This document shows positions 1 through 9,523 of a stretch of 22,047 nt of DNA, in pieces; position 1 is the first letter of the stretch; each line of letters opens with the position of its first letter. The notes beneath the pieces are model-generated. The model was not told the origin of the DNA, did not search any database, and worked only from the letters and a program-made list of their open reading frames with translations. Made by a program: the position numbers and the translations under genes. Source of the DNA: Lunasporangiospora selenospora (lineage: Eukaryota; Mortierellomycota; Mortierellomycetes; Mortierellales; Mortierellaceae); contig JAABOA010000045.1 of NCBI GenBank assembly GCA_015680635.1, forward strand, positions 7,088-29,134. The letters are read 5' to 3'.

Positions 1-49
1 ACACGGGAGTGAGCTGTAGCTAATTTTTTTTTTGGGGGGGGGGATCTAG

Positions 50-1804
50 GGAAGGCGTTGGATCTGTTCAGGCCCCGTACTTCTTGCCTGCACCTGGTAA
101 TGCCCCTACCATATATCCTATCATTTGACTATGCCAATGATACGAAAGGTAGATGATGTACTTAACCTGCAACCCTCTATTTTCTTGTAGGGTTTCATTT
201 CTTTTGGTACAAGAATCGGTTACTATGGGTAAGTTGTAGCTTCTTTAGCATTGTCACTTATGCGCCCCAATCACTTACGGCCCATGCTTACGTTAATTGA
301 CACCATCTCAAATGATTACAGATGTATAGGGAACGTGCTAGACCTGCAGGAGCGACTGTCGCAACGGCGGGCTCGCCCGTTGAGAATATTACTATTAGTA
401 CCCTTGGTCGCTCCCGAAGCATCCTTCAGACTTTAATCCTTGAAGCTCAGCATAAATTTATCGAAAGAGATCAGTCACGGACCGTTATTTTCGCTGCCGA
501 CCAATATGGTGCTTGGAGGAGGACAAAATCTAGACCAAAGAGGTACATTGACCTGATTCACTTTTATTGTCTTATTGCGACAAAGCCAGTCATGCTCACA
601 CCTCAATTATACTGTGCGTTTTTTCCCCCTCTTGATACTCGCAGACCTTTGGAAACAATTGTAATGGATCCAGAACTTAAAAGTTATATTGTTGAGGATG
701 CAAAAGAGTTTTTTTCAAGCGAGAGTTGGTATGCTGAACGAGGTCTCCCCTTCCGACGTGGTGTAAGTCTTTAGGCGAACTGTCAAATGACTAGTATGGG
801 GTTTTAACTGCACAAGGAATCTAGTGTGTATTAACCATACTGTTTGTTCTTTTCCCATATTCTTCTCAGATTCTGCTCTATGGATCGCCTGGAACAGGAA
901 AGACATCCTTTATCCATGCACTAGCGGGGGAATTAGGTTTGAACATTTATGTCATCAATCTTTCGAACAAGGCTATTTCTGATTCAACACTCTCAGAACT
1001 CGTCGCGGATACCCCATCACGGTGCCTTCTTCTGATTGAGGACGTCGACGCGGCTTTTGTTCAGCGCGACTCGAATGATGCTTCGTCTGGTATTACTTTC
1101 TCTGGGCTTTTGAATTCTGTCGATGGTGTATCTGCTCAAGAAGGTCGTATTCTTTGTATGACTACCAAGTACGTATTAGCGTTATCTCAATTGTTCCTAT
1201 GTGTCAATCATGAACTATTTATTGACCAGTCTATCGTGTTATATCCAGTCATCTTGAACGATTAGATGAAGCTCTGATTCGTCCAGGACGTGTTGATGTT
1301 AGAGCAAAATTTGGCAAGGCCACACAATCACAGGCCAAGGAACTGTTTACCAAGTTCTTCCCACAGTCAGTATCAGTATCAACGGCTCATTCCAGCGCAG
1401 AATCATCCAAGAGTATCGATATCAGTGCTGATAAGCGAGAGTCGGATGGTATCGAGAAGCATGTCTGTACTCAATATACGCCCAGCATCACAAGACAAGA
1501 AGCAGAAGAACTGGCAGCACGATTTGCGGAGCAAATTCCTGATCAAGAATTCTCAATTGCCCAGCTTCAAGGGTTCCTAATGGGCTACAAAAAGCATCCT
1601 GATTTTGCAGTAAAGAATGTTAAAGAGTTTGTTCGCCAGGCAGGAAGTATGGAGGTTAGTGGAACAGCAAAAATCGGATACAGTATGGATCAGGACATAA
1701 ACGACGAGGAGCAAGTCTGGCAAGGGAACGAAGAGCTGCAGAAGGCGCAACAAGAGTTTAGGGAAGAGAAAGAGAAGGCACGTAGAGACAGCATAAAACA
1801 ATAG
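50..1804 (+). CDS. BCS1-like AAA ATPase, 5' end cut off by the window (exons 50-96, 191-228, 322-542, 645-762, 870-1168, 1249-1804)
   Basis: Six spliced exons join in consistent phase to 425 visible residues. The BCS1-specific region contains PAPGFHFFWYKNR and RTKSRPKRPLETIVMD, then WYAERGLPFRRG. The AAA core follows: Walker A GSPGTGKTS, Walker B LLLIEDVD, and the sensor/arginine-finger stretch HLERLDEALIRPGRVDV. The C-terminal part has the usual FAEQIPDQEFSIAQLQGFL block and a charged tail ending at 1804. In the family, yeast Bcs1 is an inner-membrane mitochondrial ATPase that moves the folded Rieske iron-sulfur protein into complex III. The membrane anchor and import signal would lie upstream of the window, so location cannot be read here. 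Fungi carry many BCS1 paralogues, and the WYK-type motif and Ser-rich insert make a paralogue as likely as the true Rieske chaperone. The 5' boundary at 50 (after ATCTAG) is the least certain junction. Confidence 0.9.
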
Positions 1805-1823
1805 ATACTGGGTGGCGATCGCC

Positions 1824-1829
1824 TTTATT
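1824..1829 (-). terminator. Probable poly(A) signal of the G-patch gene
   Basis: The minus strand reads AATAAA fourteen bases past the G-patch stop codon. It lies inside the 38-base gap to the convergent BCS1-like gene, so the two 3' ends must overlap or nearly touch. Confidence 0.5.
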
Positions 1830-1842
1830 ATTCTGACCAAAA

Positions 1843-3639
1843 CTACTTACTTCCAGGTCTCTTCAACTGGAAAGAGCCAATCTTCATGGGCTTGAATGCA
1901 GTCATTTTTGTGGGCTGAAACCCACTGGGGTTAACTGAAGATGTCCCTCCAGCATTTGCCTTTGTTGTTTCTGAGCTTGGCTCGTGTGTTGCCGACAAAT
2001 CTGGTTCGCCACCAACAGGCTGGAAAGCACTTTGCTTTCCTGGCTTAAATCCTCCACCACCGATTTTAACGGGCTGGAAACCGCTAGCCTTGACCTGTTG
2101 GAATCCTCCACTACTATTACCATCAACACCGGAATCTGATCTCGATCCTGGAGAGCTGCCTGAACTATTTGACCCTGGATTCATTGAAGAACCCTGGACT
2201 GTAGTTCCAGATGATACTGGTTTGAAGCCGCTTAGAGTAACTGACTTGAACCCACTCACCGTTACAGGCTGAAATCCACTTCCCACTGCTCCAACTGCTG
2301 GTGACGATGCAGTTGAGGTTGTAACTGATAAGGTGGTCGCAGTGTCATTTCCTGTGCCACCTCCAGCCTTCTTCATTGCAGCCTCCTGCAGCTTTGCTAG
2401 CTCTTTTTCTTCCCTGCGTCGCTCCTTTTCTTTGATCTTATTTGTGACACTAGCTGCTCCTGCACGACTCATATCCTTCATCTCTTTAAAGCGCTATATT
2501 GGTAAAGTTGATATATCATGGTGAGACACACTCCGTGGTAAACAAAAAGTGCGCTAGATGCGGCTCTATTCGCCGTGAATCTTGATGGGCCTACCTTTTT
2601 GTGGTTATGATCATAGGAGCTGAGGTGGACTTCGTATTCAGAAATGCGCTCATATTGTTTATCGCATAGAGCACAGTAGAATGCGGCCTTGACAACCTCC
2701 AGCTCTGCTTGGACCGCCTTTTTTTGCAGGACCAATGTCTGAATAAAGGGTGACAATGGAGGAGAGAGGGAGGGAAGGGTGGAGTAGAGAGTAAAATCAT
2801 TGCATCAAATAGAAAGGAGACATCAAAGGCCATTCTTACGGACGAAAATCTCGCGCTTACCTCGCGTTGCTTCTTATCTTCTTCCGTTTCTTCAGCCTGT
2901 TTTTCGACTTCGAGCGTTTTCCTTCTAGAGGTTGACCATTCGGTATACCAATTATCCACCTCCTGCATGCCCAGCCCCAGAAGGTCATGCTTTCGCTCTA
3001 TAGGAACCGGGTCCGTCCTTCCTAAATTCGGTTGAATCTTGTGTCAGAATCACATCAAAGATGCAATGATACTTTGAGGCTGGCGAGATAAATCATTGCT
3101 TTTTTTCATACCAGTGGCACTCTGTCCCAATCCTGTCCCAGCCTTCCAGCCCATCTTTAACAAAAGTTTGTATCCGATGTTGGTCTCAGGGATGTGGGTG
3201 TTCATATCTGCAGCTTCCACTTCTGCTCCCGAGGAATAAGAGAAGTCCATATCGTCCCCAATAAAGTCGGAGTCGTCATCCTGTTCTGGTTCTGAATCAT
3301 TGCTTTCAGGGCGATGTTTGGAGCGCAGGATAGCTCTCGTCTATGTAGAGAATCACGGATTCGATGCAGCGTAGAGAGAATATGATAGTTGTGAGGAAGG
3401 TGTTGCAAGGTAGTCTTGGAGAACCATAAAATTAAATAAAGGATTGCACGTCCAATGACCTCAACCAAAGAACAAGACCCAAGACTCTTTTCGGTTGTTT
3501 TTGTTCCTAAAAAAGGAGTGGTAAATCCCTTTTCAAGGTCTATGCTTTTGAAATAACTTACGTTAGCAAGTTCGTCCAACTCTTTACGGTAGAACCGCTG
3601 GAGCTCCTTCTCCCGCTGCTCTGATGGAAGTTGCTGCAT
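1843..3639 (-). CDS. G-patch and U1-type zinc-finger protein, GPATCH8-like (exons 3639-3562, 3340-3112, 3021-2861, 2738-2595, 2493-1843)
   Basis: Five exons on the minus strand join in exact phase to a 420-residue protein. The acidic N-terminal part (EPEQDDDSDFIGDD) leads into a G-patch at about residues 76-120, with LLLKMGWKAGTGLG and, across a splice junction, GRTDPVPIERKHDLLGLG. A Lys/Glu-rich helix follows. Next is a C2H2 zinc finger of U1 type, CALC...H.....H, with Cys178, Cys181, His194 and His200 and the family signature FYCALCDKQY...SYDHNHKK, then a basic KEKERRREEKE helix. This G-patch, linker and finger order is that of the GPATCH8/ZNF804 family. G-patches typically bind and activate DEAH helicases in RNA processing, so a nuclear splicing-linked role is inferred. 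The C-terminal 140 residues hold ten copies of a GF[QK]PV-type repeat. The ATG at 3639 is the only sensible start. Confidence 0.88.
1847..2265 (-). repeat. GF[QK]PV-type peptide repeats coded in the G-patch protein tail
   Basis: The last exon encodes ten short degenerate units: GFQPV, GFKSV, GFKPV, GFQQV, GFQPV, GFKPG, AFQPV, GFQPT, AFKPM and a terminal SFQLK. They are separated by Ser/Gly-rich spacers of unequal length. The units are conserved as peptides but differ in codons, so this is an old protein-level repeat and not a recent DNA tandem array. Coordinates are approximate. Confidence 0.75.
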
Positions 3640-3782
3640 TCTTGGATGGTTGCGGTTTCAAAGTGATTGTCAAGGATGATGGCGAGCAACTTGGAGTTAA
3701 TGTGCATGTGCAAAGCCACTTTTGAATTATACTTTACTTCTTTTACTCCAAGAACTCAACTTGAGTGAAGACTCAATTCATC
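3640..3782. promoter_or_regulatory. Shared promoter region between the divergent G-patch and MOZART1 genes
   Basis: Only 143 bases separate the two start codons, which point away from each other, so both promoters must lie here or within the genes. I see no clear TATA box; there is a T-rich run (ATTATACTTTACTTCTTTTA) just upstream of the MOZART1 start. Confidence 0.5.
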
Positions 3783-4284
3783 ATGCAGGGCCCATCCAAG
3801 GAGCAGCAGCAGCAGCAGCAGCAGCAACAGCAACAGGAGGCGCGCCTAGCAATGGACAGTAAGAGCCCCCACCCTTTACTCTATCCAGATTCGTCGCTCA
3901 ACTCTGGGTCATTTCATTGTCGTTCTTCTTGGGTTGGTCATGTCATGCTTTTGAAAAGGCGCCAGCTTATTCATAAATGGTTTACTCTACCATCTAGTTC
4001 TGACAGAAATGTCCTCCATTCTTAATACTGGACTTGACCGGGAGACACTGTCAATATGTGTGTCTCTCTGTGAATCGGGCGTCAACCCTGAGGCTCTGGC
4101 GGTACTGTACTTTCTTTTCTCCTCATACTGATATATGTTCAATGATATCCCTTCGCCATATTACAGAACCAAGAAGACGCGAACACAGCCCTGATGCTTC
4201 ATTTTTCATTTGGACTAGGCTGTAATCAAAGAACTTCGACGAGAGAGTGCCGCAGTTAGGGTAATGCTTGCTCCACTCTCTTAA
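3783..4284 (+). CDS. MZT1: Mitotic-spindle organizing protein 1, MOZART1 (exons 3783-3858, 3998-4101, 4219-4284)
   Basis: Three exons give an 81-residue protein, the same size as animal and plant MOZART1 (about 80). The core reads [14 protein letters not shown], then [20 protein letters not shown] and, across the second intron, [15 protein letters not shown], which matches the three-helix MOZART1 fold closely. MOZART1 binds the N-terminal parts of gamma-tubulin complex proteins and lets gamma-tubulin complexes be recruited and activated at spindle pole bodies. Here the short N-terminus is MQGPSKE followed by eleven glutamines. I chose the ATG at 3783; the in-frame GTG at 3765 is unlikely as a start. 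Introns are 139 and 117 bases. No exon is long enough to be noticed alone. The C-terminus (RVMLAPLS) is not conserved. Confidence 0.93.
3802..3834 (+). repeat. CAG/CAA repeat coding for polyglutamine in MOZART1
   Basis: Seven CAG codons are followed by CAA CAG CAA CAG, giving eleven glutamines between two glutamates. The pure CAG part is the type of tract that varies in length between strains. Confidence 0.9.
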
Positions 4285-5460
4285 AGGATGATACATTGCT
4301 CTGATTTGAATTGACAAAAGTCTTTCTCCACGTTGTGCTGCTTAATAGGCAAGTAATAAAATATAATAAAGGTTTTGCAAAAACACCTCTCCCCCATCAT
4401 GACTTCATCCTTCTTGACCCTATGAATGAGGGATAGTCCTGAGAGTAACTTGTGCCATGTTAGAGCGCATTGGATCGACCACTGCGCCTGAAATTTTGAT
4501 TCTTAGTGACCATTGGTCAAAGCGTCTGGGGGGAGGGGAGAAACGTAGTTGGTCAGTGCTTTTTACACCATGTGAGGTATCTTTTTTTAGGAAGTTGTCT
4601 TCGAGCCTCTGTGCCTCGCTCCTTTTTGTTTGTTTGAGTTTACTCTTCCCCCTATCCATCCCCCAACCCTTCCCACCCCGACCCCCCCCCCCCCCTCACT
4701 CACCATTCTACCCACCATATTGTCAGTTTAATGAGAAGCATGTTGTCAATCACCAGCACAACGTTCTTGCTCTTTTGGGTACACTGCCTACGACAGAAGA
4801 CCAGTAGGCAAGGGCGCTGGAAGACCTGCCATTTGCTACCTCTCACAGATCAGTCTGCGGGGGAAAAGACAAACGAAAGCAAGAATCTTCATATTTTCGT
4901 TGTAAGACCAAAGCGCCTATAACTCACAACACCGATATTTCATTGAATCTCATAATTTTTGGCAACGAAAAAGGCACAGGCAAAGGGAGACTAAGTGCAG
5001 TATCGCGGGAGCGTTGGCCTTTTACATTTTCACAAGTACTTCCATTCGTCTATACTCTCTCAATCCATTCACACATCTACACATCTTTCTACACCCACAC
5101 GCCTCCTCTTCAATATAGCGGTTCGAAGGGGTATCATCGCTATCGCGGCACTCTCAGCTGAGACTCTTATTGACAGCGGAATCTCTGATTCGTACTCTCC
5201 TTCGTTCATTCGTTTGGTCCAGACAGATGAGAATATTCAAAGGACGGCAAGAAGATGGGATACGGCTAGAGGCACAAATCAAGTTGGTGTAACAACTGCC
5301 ACTCCTTCAAAGCATACTGTTGGAGATGCAATAGAGCTTCTAGATATCTCTCAGACTTCAAAGAGCGACATTGTCTTTGCTAGGACGGATCCTGGAATCG
5401 TAAAGATGGTGTAATAAATCTTATGACATTCGAAATGACTGAAACATGTGTACCAATAGT
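4285..5460. other. Mostly non-coding interval between MOZART1 and the possible small gene
   Basis: Two AATAAA poly(A) signals for MOZART1 sit at 4355-4360 and 4365-4370. A pyrimidine-rich stretch with a 15-base C run lies near 4680-4695, followed by an ATG at 4731 with a 63-codon frame (hydrophobic start, no family recognised). A second CT/CA-rich leader-like stretch is at 5040-5105. A frame without ATG stays open from 4995 to about 5410 and could be an exon of the next gene. None of these frames resembles a known protein. Confidence 0.4.
4355..4370 (+). terminator. Two AATAAA poly(A) signals downstream of MOZART1
   Basis: AATAAA occurs twice, ten bases apart, 71 to 86 bases after the MOZART1 stop, in AT-rich sequence. 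The position is normal for a fungal 3' end. Confidence 0.5.
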
Positions 5461-5868
5461 ATGGTTTGCGGTCGACTGTGGACAGAGAAAGCTGTACAAG
5501 TTACAACTGATATAGACAATTTTATCTTTTCTTTCTTTCTTTCTTTCTTCTTGGTCTATTAGAGCGATCAACAGAGCAAGCACATTTTAATGGAAGCCAG
5601 TAGTTCAAAGGAGCAAGATGGTATCTCCAGTCCTGAGTCGCAAACGTCACCAAGGCTCCCCAAGATGCACATGGTTCGTCGAGGCAGAATCCTATGTAAG
5701 AGTGTGGACAGAAAAAATGATTTATCAAGGATATGAAATGAACCAAAGACTGACATAGAATAACTCTTAGACAAGCTAGATGAATGGTTCAAGAGCCATC
5801 AATGGTGTAATGTGGCCAACAGCACTGGCAAGAGTTATCAGCATCCAGTCTACTGCCTCAAGGATTAA
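5461..5868 (+). CDS. Possible small multi-exon gene of unknown function (exons 5461-5493, 5563-5695, 5771-5868)
   Basis: Three short open segments join in phase across two intron-like gaps. The first gap is 69 bases, with a long TTTC polypyrimidine tract and a TTAG acceptor. The second is 75 bases, with a GTAAGA donor, a CTGAC branch-like site and a TTAG acceptor. The product would be 87 residues if it starts at the ATG at 5461: a Ser/Gln/Glu-rich middle and a C-terminus containing RRGRILYKLDEWFKSHQW and ending HPVYCLKD. The open frame at 4995-5410 can splice onto it (donor GTAATA at 5411, acceptor at 5459), so this may be the 3' part of a longer protein; that upstream frame has no ATG. I do not recognise any family. 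The clean phase of the 5696-5770 intron is the best evidence that it is real. Confidence 0.4.
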
Positions 5869-6379
5869 CCAGAAAAAAAGATATTAATATTTTTATATGG
5901 ATAGTGGGAACGGGAGCAGGAAGCGGAATGAAGACGCAAGAACAATTCATGCAATGTGTTGTGGTGAGAGTGACTAACGAGTATCGCTCGTCATAGACGT
6001 GCATATTTTGCTTTTAGCTAGTAAAGTTGGAGGATTGCTGGAGGGAGATCGAGGCAGTGAGAGTACATTGGGCGTGGAGTGCGTCAACCTTGAGTGCGAG
6101 TTATTTAAGGCACACGATACCAACGCAGAGTTGTGTATTGCCATTGCAAGAGCGTCTCGGCTTTTAGAGCGTCAAGAAATGTGGTGCCTGCCTTGTGTGA
6201 CTGTAATGCGCGACATTTTTTTTTTAATTTATTCGCGTTGTTTTCTTTGACTGCAGTATCTCGACTCAGCCAAAGACAACCCCTTTGTTCAGAGCAGTCG
6301 CCCATTAGATTGATCAAGATGGATGTAGATCAGGATCATAGTATGTTTTCAACAATCTATCCGCTATGACTACAGAACC
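5869..6379. other. Intergenic region and upstream region of the primase gene
   Basis: No frame here looks like a protein. An ATG at 6319 opens a short frame (MDVDQDHS...) ending shortly before the primase ATG at 6380. Splicing it into the primase would need a 35-39 base intron and gives a stop in the required phase. It is therefore either a uORF or untranslated. Confidence 0.4.
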
Positions 6380-8677
6380 ATGACGCCTGAATCCAATAAC
6401 CGACTCTTGTCGCTGCCTCATAAACATTCTGTAGATCAGACAAATGACAAGGCCACAAAAGACAATGACAATCTGGATCATCTCTTCGACCTTGATGACA
6501 AAGATATCACAAAAGCTTACAGTACCAGCACCAGGTAATTCCTAGTAGCCTTTGATTGATACAATATACACAGTCGAGCAACATGAGTACAGTTAGAGTA
6601 AGCCATCCGTTGATGATTAACCGTTACACACTCGTTTACTCAACGATAGCAACATCGACCTAAATGACCAGCTAAGGCTCTTTTACCGCCATTTCTTTCC
6701 ACTGGATCCATACTACCGATGGCTGAACTATGACTCCGGTAACTAAATTACCCCAAGACAAATTGGCCTGAAAGAATACCCGCTTGAGATGTATCAAAAG
6801 ACTAATTCGTCACATGGGCTACTCTCCATTAGAAACCAAACCATCCAAGGCTTTTATGAATCGGGAATTCTCGTTCACACTTTTGGGAGATACTTATATT
6901 CGATTCCAGTCTTTCAAGACCCTAGATGAGTTTAAACAGGAGTTGACTAGACTTCGACCCGTGAAGATTGATTTGGGTGCCATATACAACATTCGTCCTC
7001 GGGATAAGAATTCTGTGAGAGCCTCGTTTTTCACCCCCATCTCCAAGGAACTCGTGTTTGATATCGATATGACTGATTATGATGATATCAGAACCTGTTG
7101 CTCGGGAGGCGATGTGTGCGTAAAGTGCTGGGAGTTTATGACTGTTGCTATGAAGATCATTCATGCTGCATTGACAGGTACATGGAGCTAGTCATTCATT
7201 GCGATCTGGAGTCTATCTCAGTGTCAACTACATGTATATAGAACTGCAGTTCTCCATCTCGGCTGTATTAACATGGCTACTCCACACTGGACACAATAGA
7301 TGATTTTGGTTTCAAGCATCTTTTATGGGTATATTCAGGACGTCGTGGTATTCATTGTTGGATAGCAGACGAAAGAGCACGTCAGCTGAATAATGAGCAG
7401 AGAAAAGCCATTGTGTCATATCTCGAGGTTGTCAAAGTAAGGGACCTCACTGCGGATTAAACTCGCTTGGGCACAGCTTTAATCGGATTTATTAAATGGA
7501 AGTTCTCATAACCGCTAGGGGGGCGCACAACAAGGAAAGAAGGTCAAACTTCCCAATATCCTTCATCCATCATTAAGGTAAAGCCGCAGTTCCGAAGGAT
7601 CGTGTCTTCCGGATGTTCCCTCTTCATTAGGCGTGAGGTTTGTTTGTAGTACTGATGCTGTATTCTACCCTGTGGAGTTTAGTCGCTCGCTAGATATTAT
7701 TCATCAGCATTTCCCTAACATTGCCTTCGAGACACAAGACATATTCGTTGCTCCCGAGAATTGGGCAAAGGTTCTCGAGGCAATTCCAGATGACGCCATA
7801 AGAGAGAGGATCCGCGGGCAATGGGATGACGCACCTACACGATCTCCATCACAGAAATGGAGAGACCTGTTAGATATCATTGGAGAGGCTATTGCAGAGG
7901 TAATAACGCTTTTCTTTTCGTGTAGCCCTAATGTATGATCAGGCATATGCTTACTCTCAAGGCTTTTGCATTTGATCTGTCGTTCTGTTAGACGCCGAAG
8001 AGGAAGCTTGCATTAGAGAGCATACCTCGTGATATTATGTTCCAATATACGTATCCTCGTCTGGATGAAAAAGTCTCGACTAACATCAACCATTTGCTCA
8101 AGAGCCCATTCTGTGTTCACCCAAAGACGGGTAAGTGATGCTGAGGAAGTCATTCAGTTCTTTTGTCTGACGGTGTAAGCTGTTGGATGACTCTATATTA
8201 TGCATTCTTGCGAGATGGCTTACAAGTGTCCCTCTCAATGCTCTGCAACTCTATTTGCTTCCTATCTCGCATGATCTTTTTTCACACCTCACCTCTTTCT
8301 CTAACCTTTGTTTATGGCATTCTTCTTTACTAAAGGCCGAGTGTGTGTTCCTATTGCGATCGAGACGTGCGAGGAGTTCGATCCAAAGTCACCACCTACC
8401 GTGCCAGACCTGATCAAAGAATTGAACGAGTATGATGCCAAAAATCCATCAACTAGCGGTAGAGGCAAGCTCCAAGGTAACTATTGAGGTCGAAATATCT
8501 GCAAATTAGTGCGACAAGGTCAAGAGAGCTAATCCTCTACTATACTGCCTGTATTTTTAATTTTATTCAGATTGGCAAAAGACTTCGCTCCGGAAATACG
8601 TTGAAATATTTGAACAGTTTGTGGACGGAATCATTAACGACATCCGAGGGGAAAAGCGAGGTAGGTTACTACGTTAG
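6380..8677 (+). CDS. PRI1: DNA primase small (catalytic) subunit (nine exons)
   Basis: Exons 6380-6534, 6650-6738, 6833-7177, 7300-7436, 7519-7577, 7683-7899, 7992-8130, 8336-8476 and 8571-8677 sum to 1,389 bases, coding 462 residues; the human protein has 420. The protein makes the RNA primers for DNA replication in the polymerase alpha-primase complex in the nucleus. Visible family marks: YYRWLNYDS and [19 protein letters not shown]; the metal-binding DID motif (Asp158, Asp160) in [13 protein letters not shown]; the zinc-site cysteines 170, 171, 177 and 180; SGRRGIHCW at 209-217; and the third catalytic Asp359 in YPRLDEKV, just before [16 protein letters not shown]. All catalytic residues are present, so it should be active. 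The acidic first 50 residues are extra relative to animals. An alternative last intron (8661-8702) would change the last few residues. Confidence 0.95.
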
Positions 8678-9494
8678 TGCCAGAACTCTTTAATCAAATC
8701 AGGCAAAAAAAAGGGTGCATGAAAGTGGGCTGACCATCAAACCTATTGGGGAAACCTATCCCATCAGCTGAGAACTCGCGATCGTTAGATTTCTAAACTA
8801 TTACTCAGCGGAGAAAAAAAAGGATATATGTTCTTCCACGAGAATACCCTCTGCTCAGAAAAGGAGAGAGTATCTGGATGGGCGAAAGAGGGGAAAACTC
8901 TGACGAGCATGGCATTGTCCAGCCCAATCCAATACATTGCTCAAGACGTTCATTAACAGGAGCTGCTCAAGGGTTAATAAACTTGTACCATTACCACAGC
9001 CACGGGTCAATGAATCGGAAGTCGGCCAACCGAGATGTGACTAAGATTTCGGTCGAGGACGGAATCCGTGAGAGTGCAAACAAGAGTTAGGGAGACACCT
9101 AGGGACGCAGGAAAGGTAACGAGCAAAGGAACCTCTTGTTGGCGCTGGACGGAAGAGGACAGCCGAGGGCGTTAACAAAGCACAGCGAAGGATGCAAGGC
9201 CACTGAACTGAAGTGAGAGCCGGATTCTGAAAGGTCCTCCTCCATCTGCGCAGGGCTCAACAACTTTTTGAATTATTGTACTTCGGCCCTTCCTTGCCCT
9301 CACTTAATTCTTTGGTCCGCTTTGGAAAGCGTCACCCTGTCTAGCCTGGTTGGGCCTGGCCTTGGCTTTTGTTCTGTAAATCCAAAGAGGAAGGTGCTCT
9401 CAACCTAATTGCTGTCGACAAGCTGACTTTTTTCGGACAACATGTAAGCAATGCGCCCGGCTTGGCCTTTCTTTTTGCTGTATGTCTGACCCTC

Positions 9495-9523
9495 TGTGTG
9501 TGCGTGTGTGTGTGTGTGTGTGT
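9495..9523 (+). repeat. TG dinucleotide microsatellite
   Basis: A 29-base run of alternating T and G is interrupted once by a C. It is in non-coding DNA. Confidence 0.9.

Noticed and set aside
4457-4807. 116-codon plus-strand frame with Pro/Ser-rich middle
   Set aside because: The composition follows the C/T-rich DNA, no family is recognised, and no splice structure supports it.
5114-5126. GCGGTTCGAAGGG, resembling a tRNA T-loop
   Set aside because: No matching acceptor stem, D-arm or anticodon arm could be built around it.
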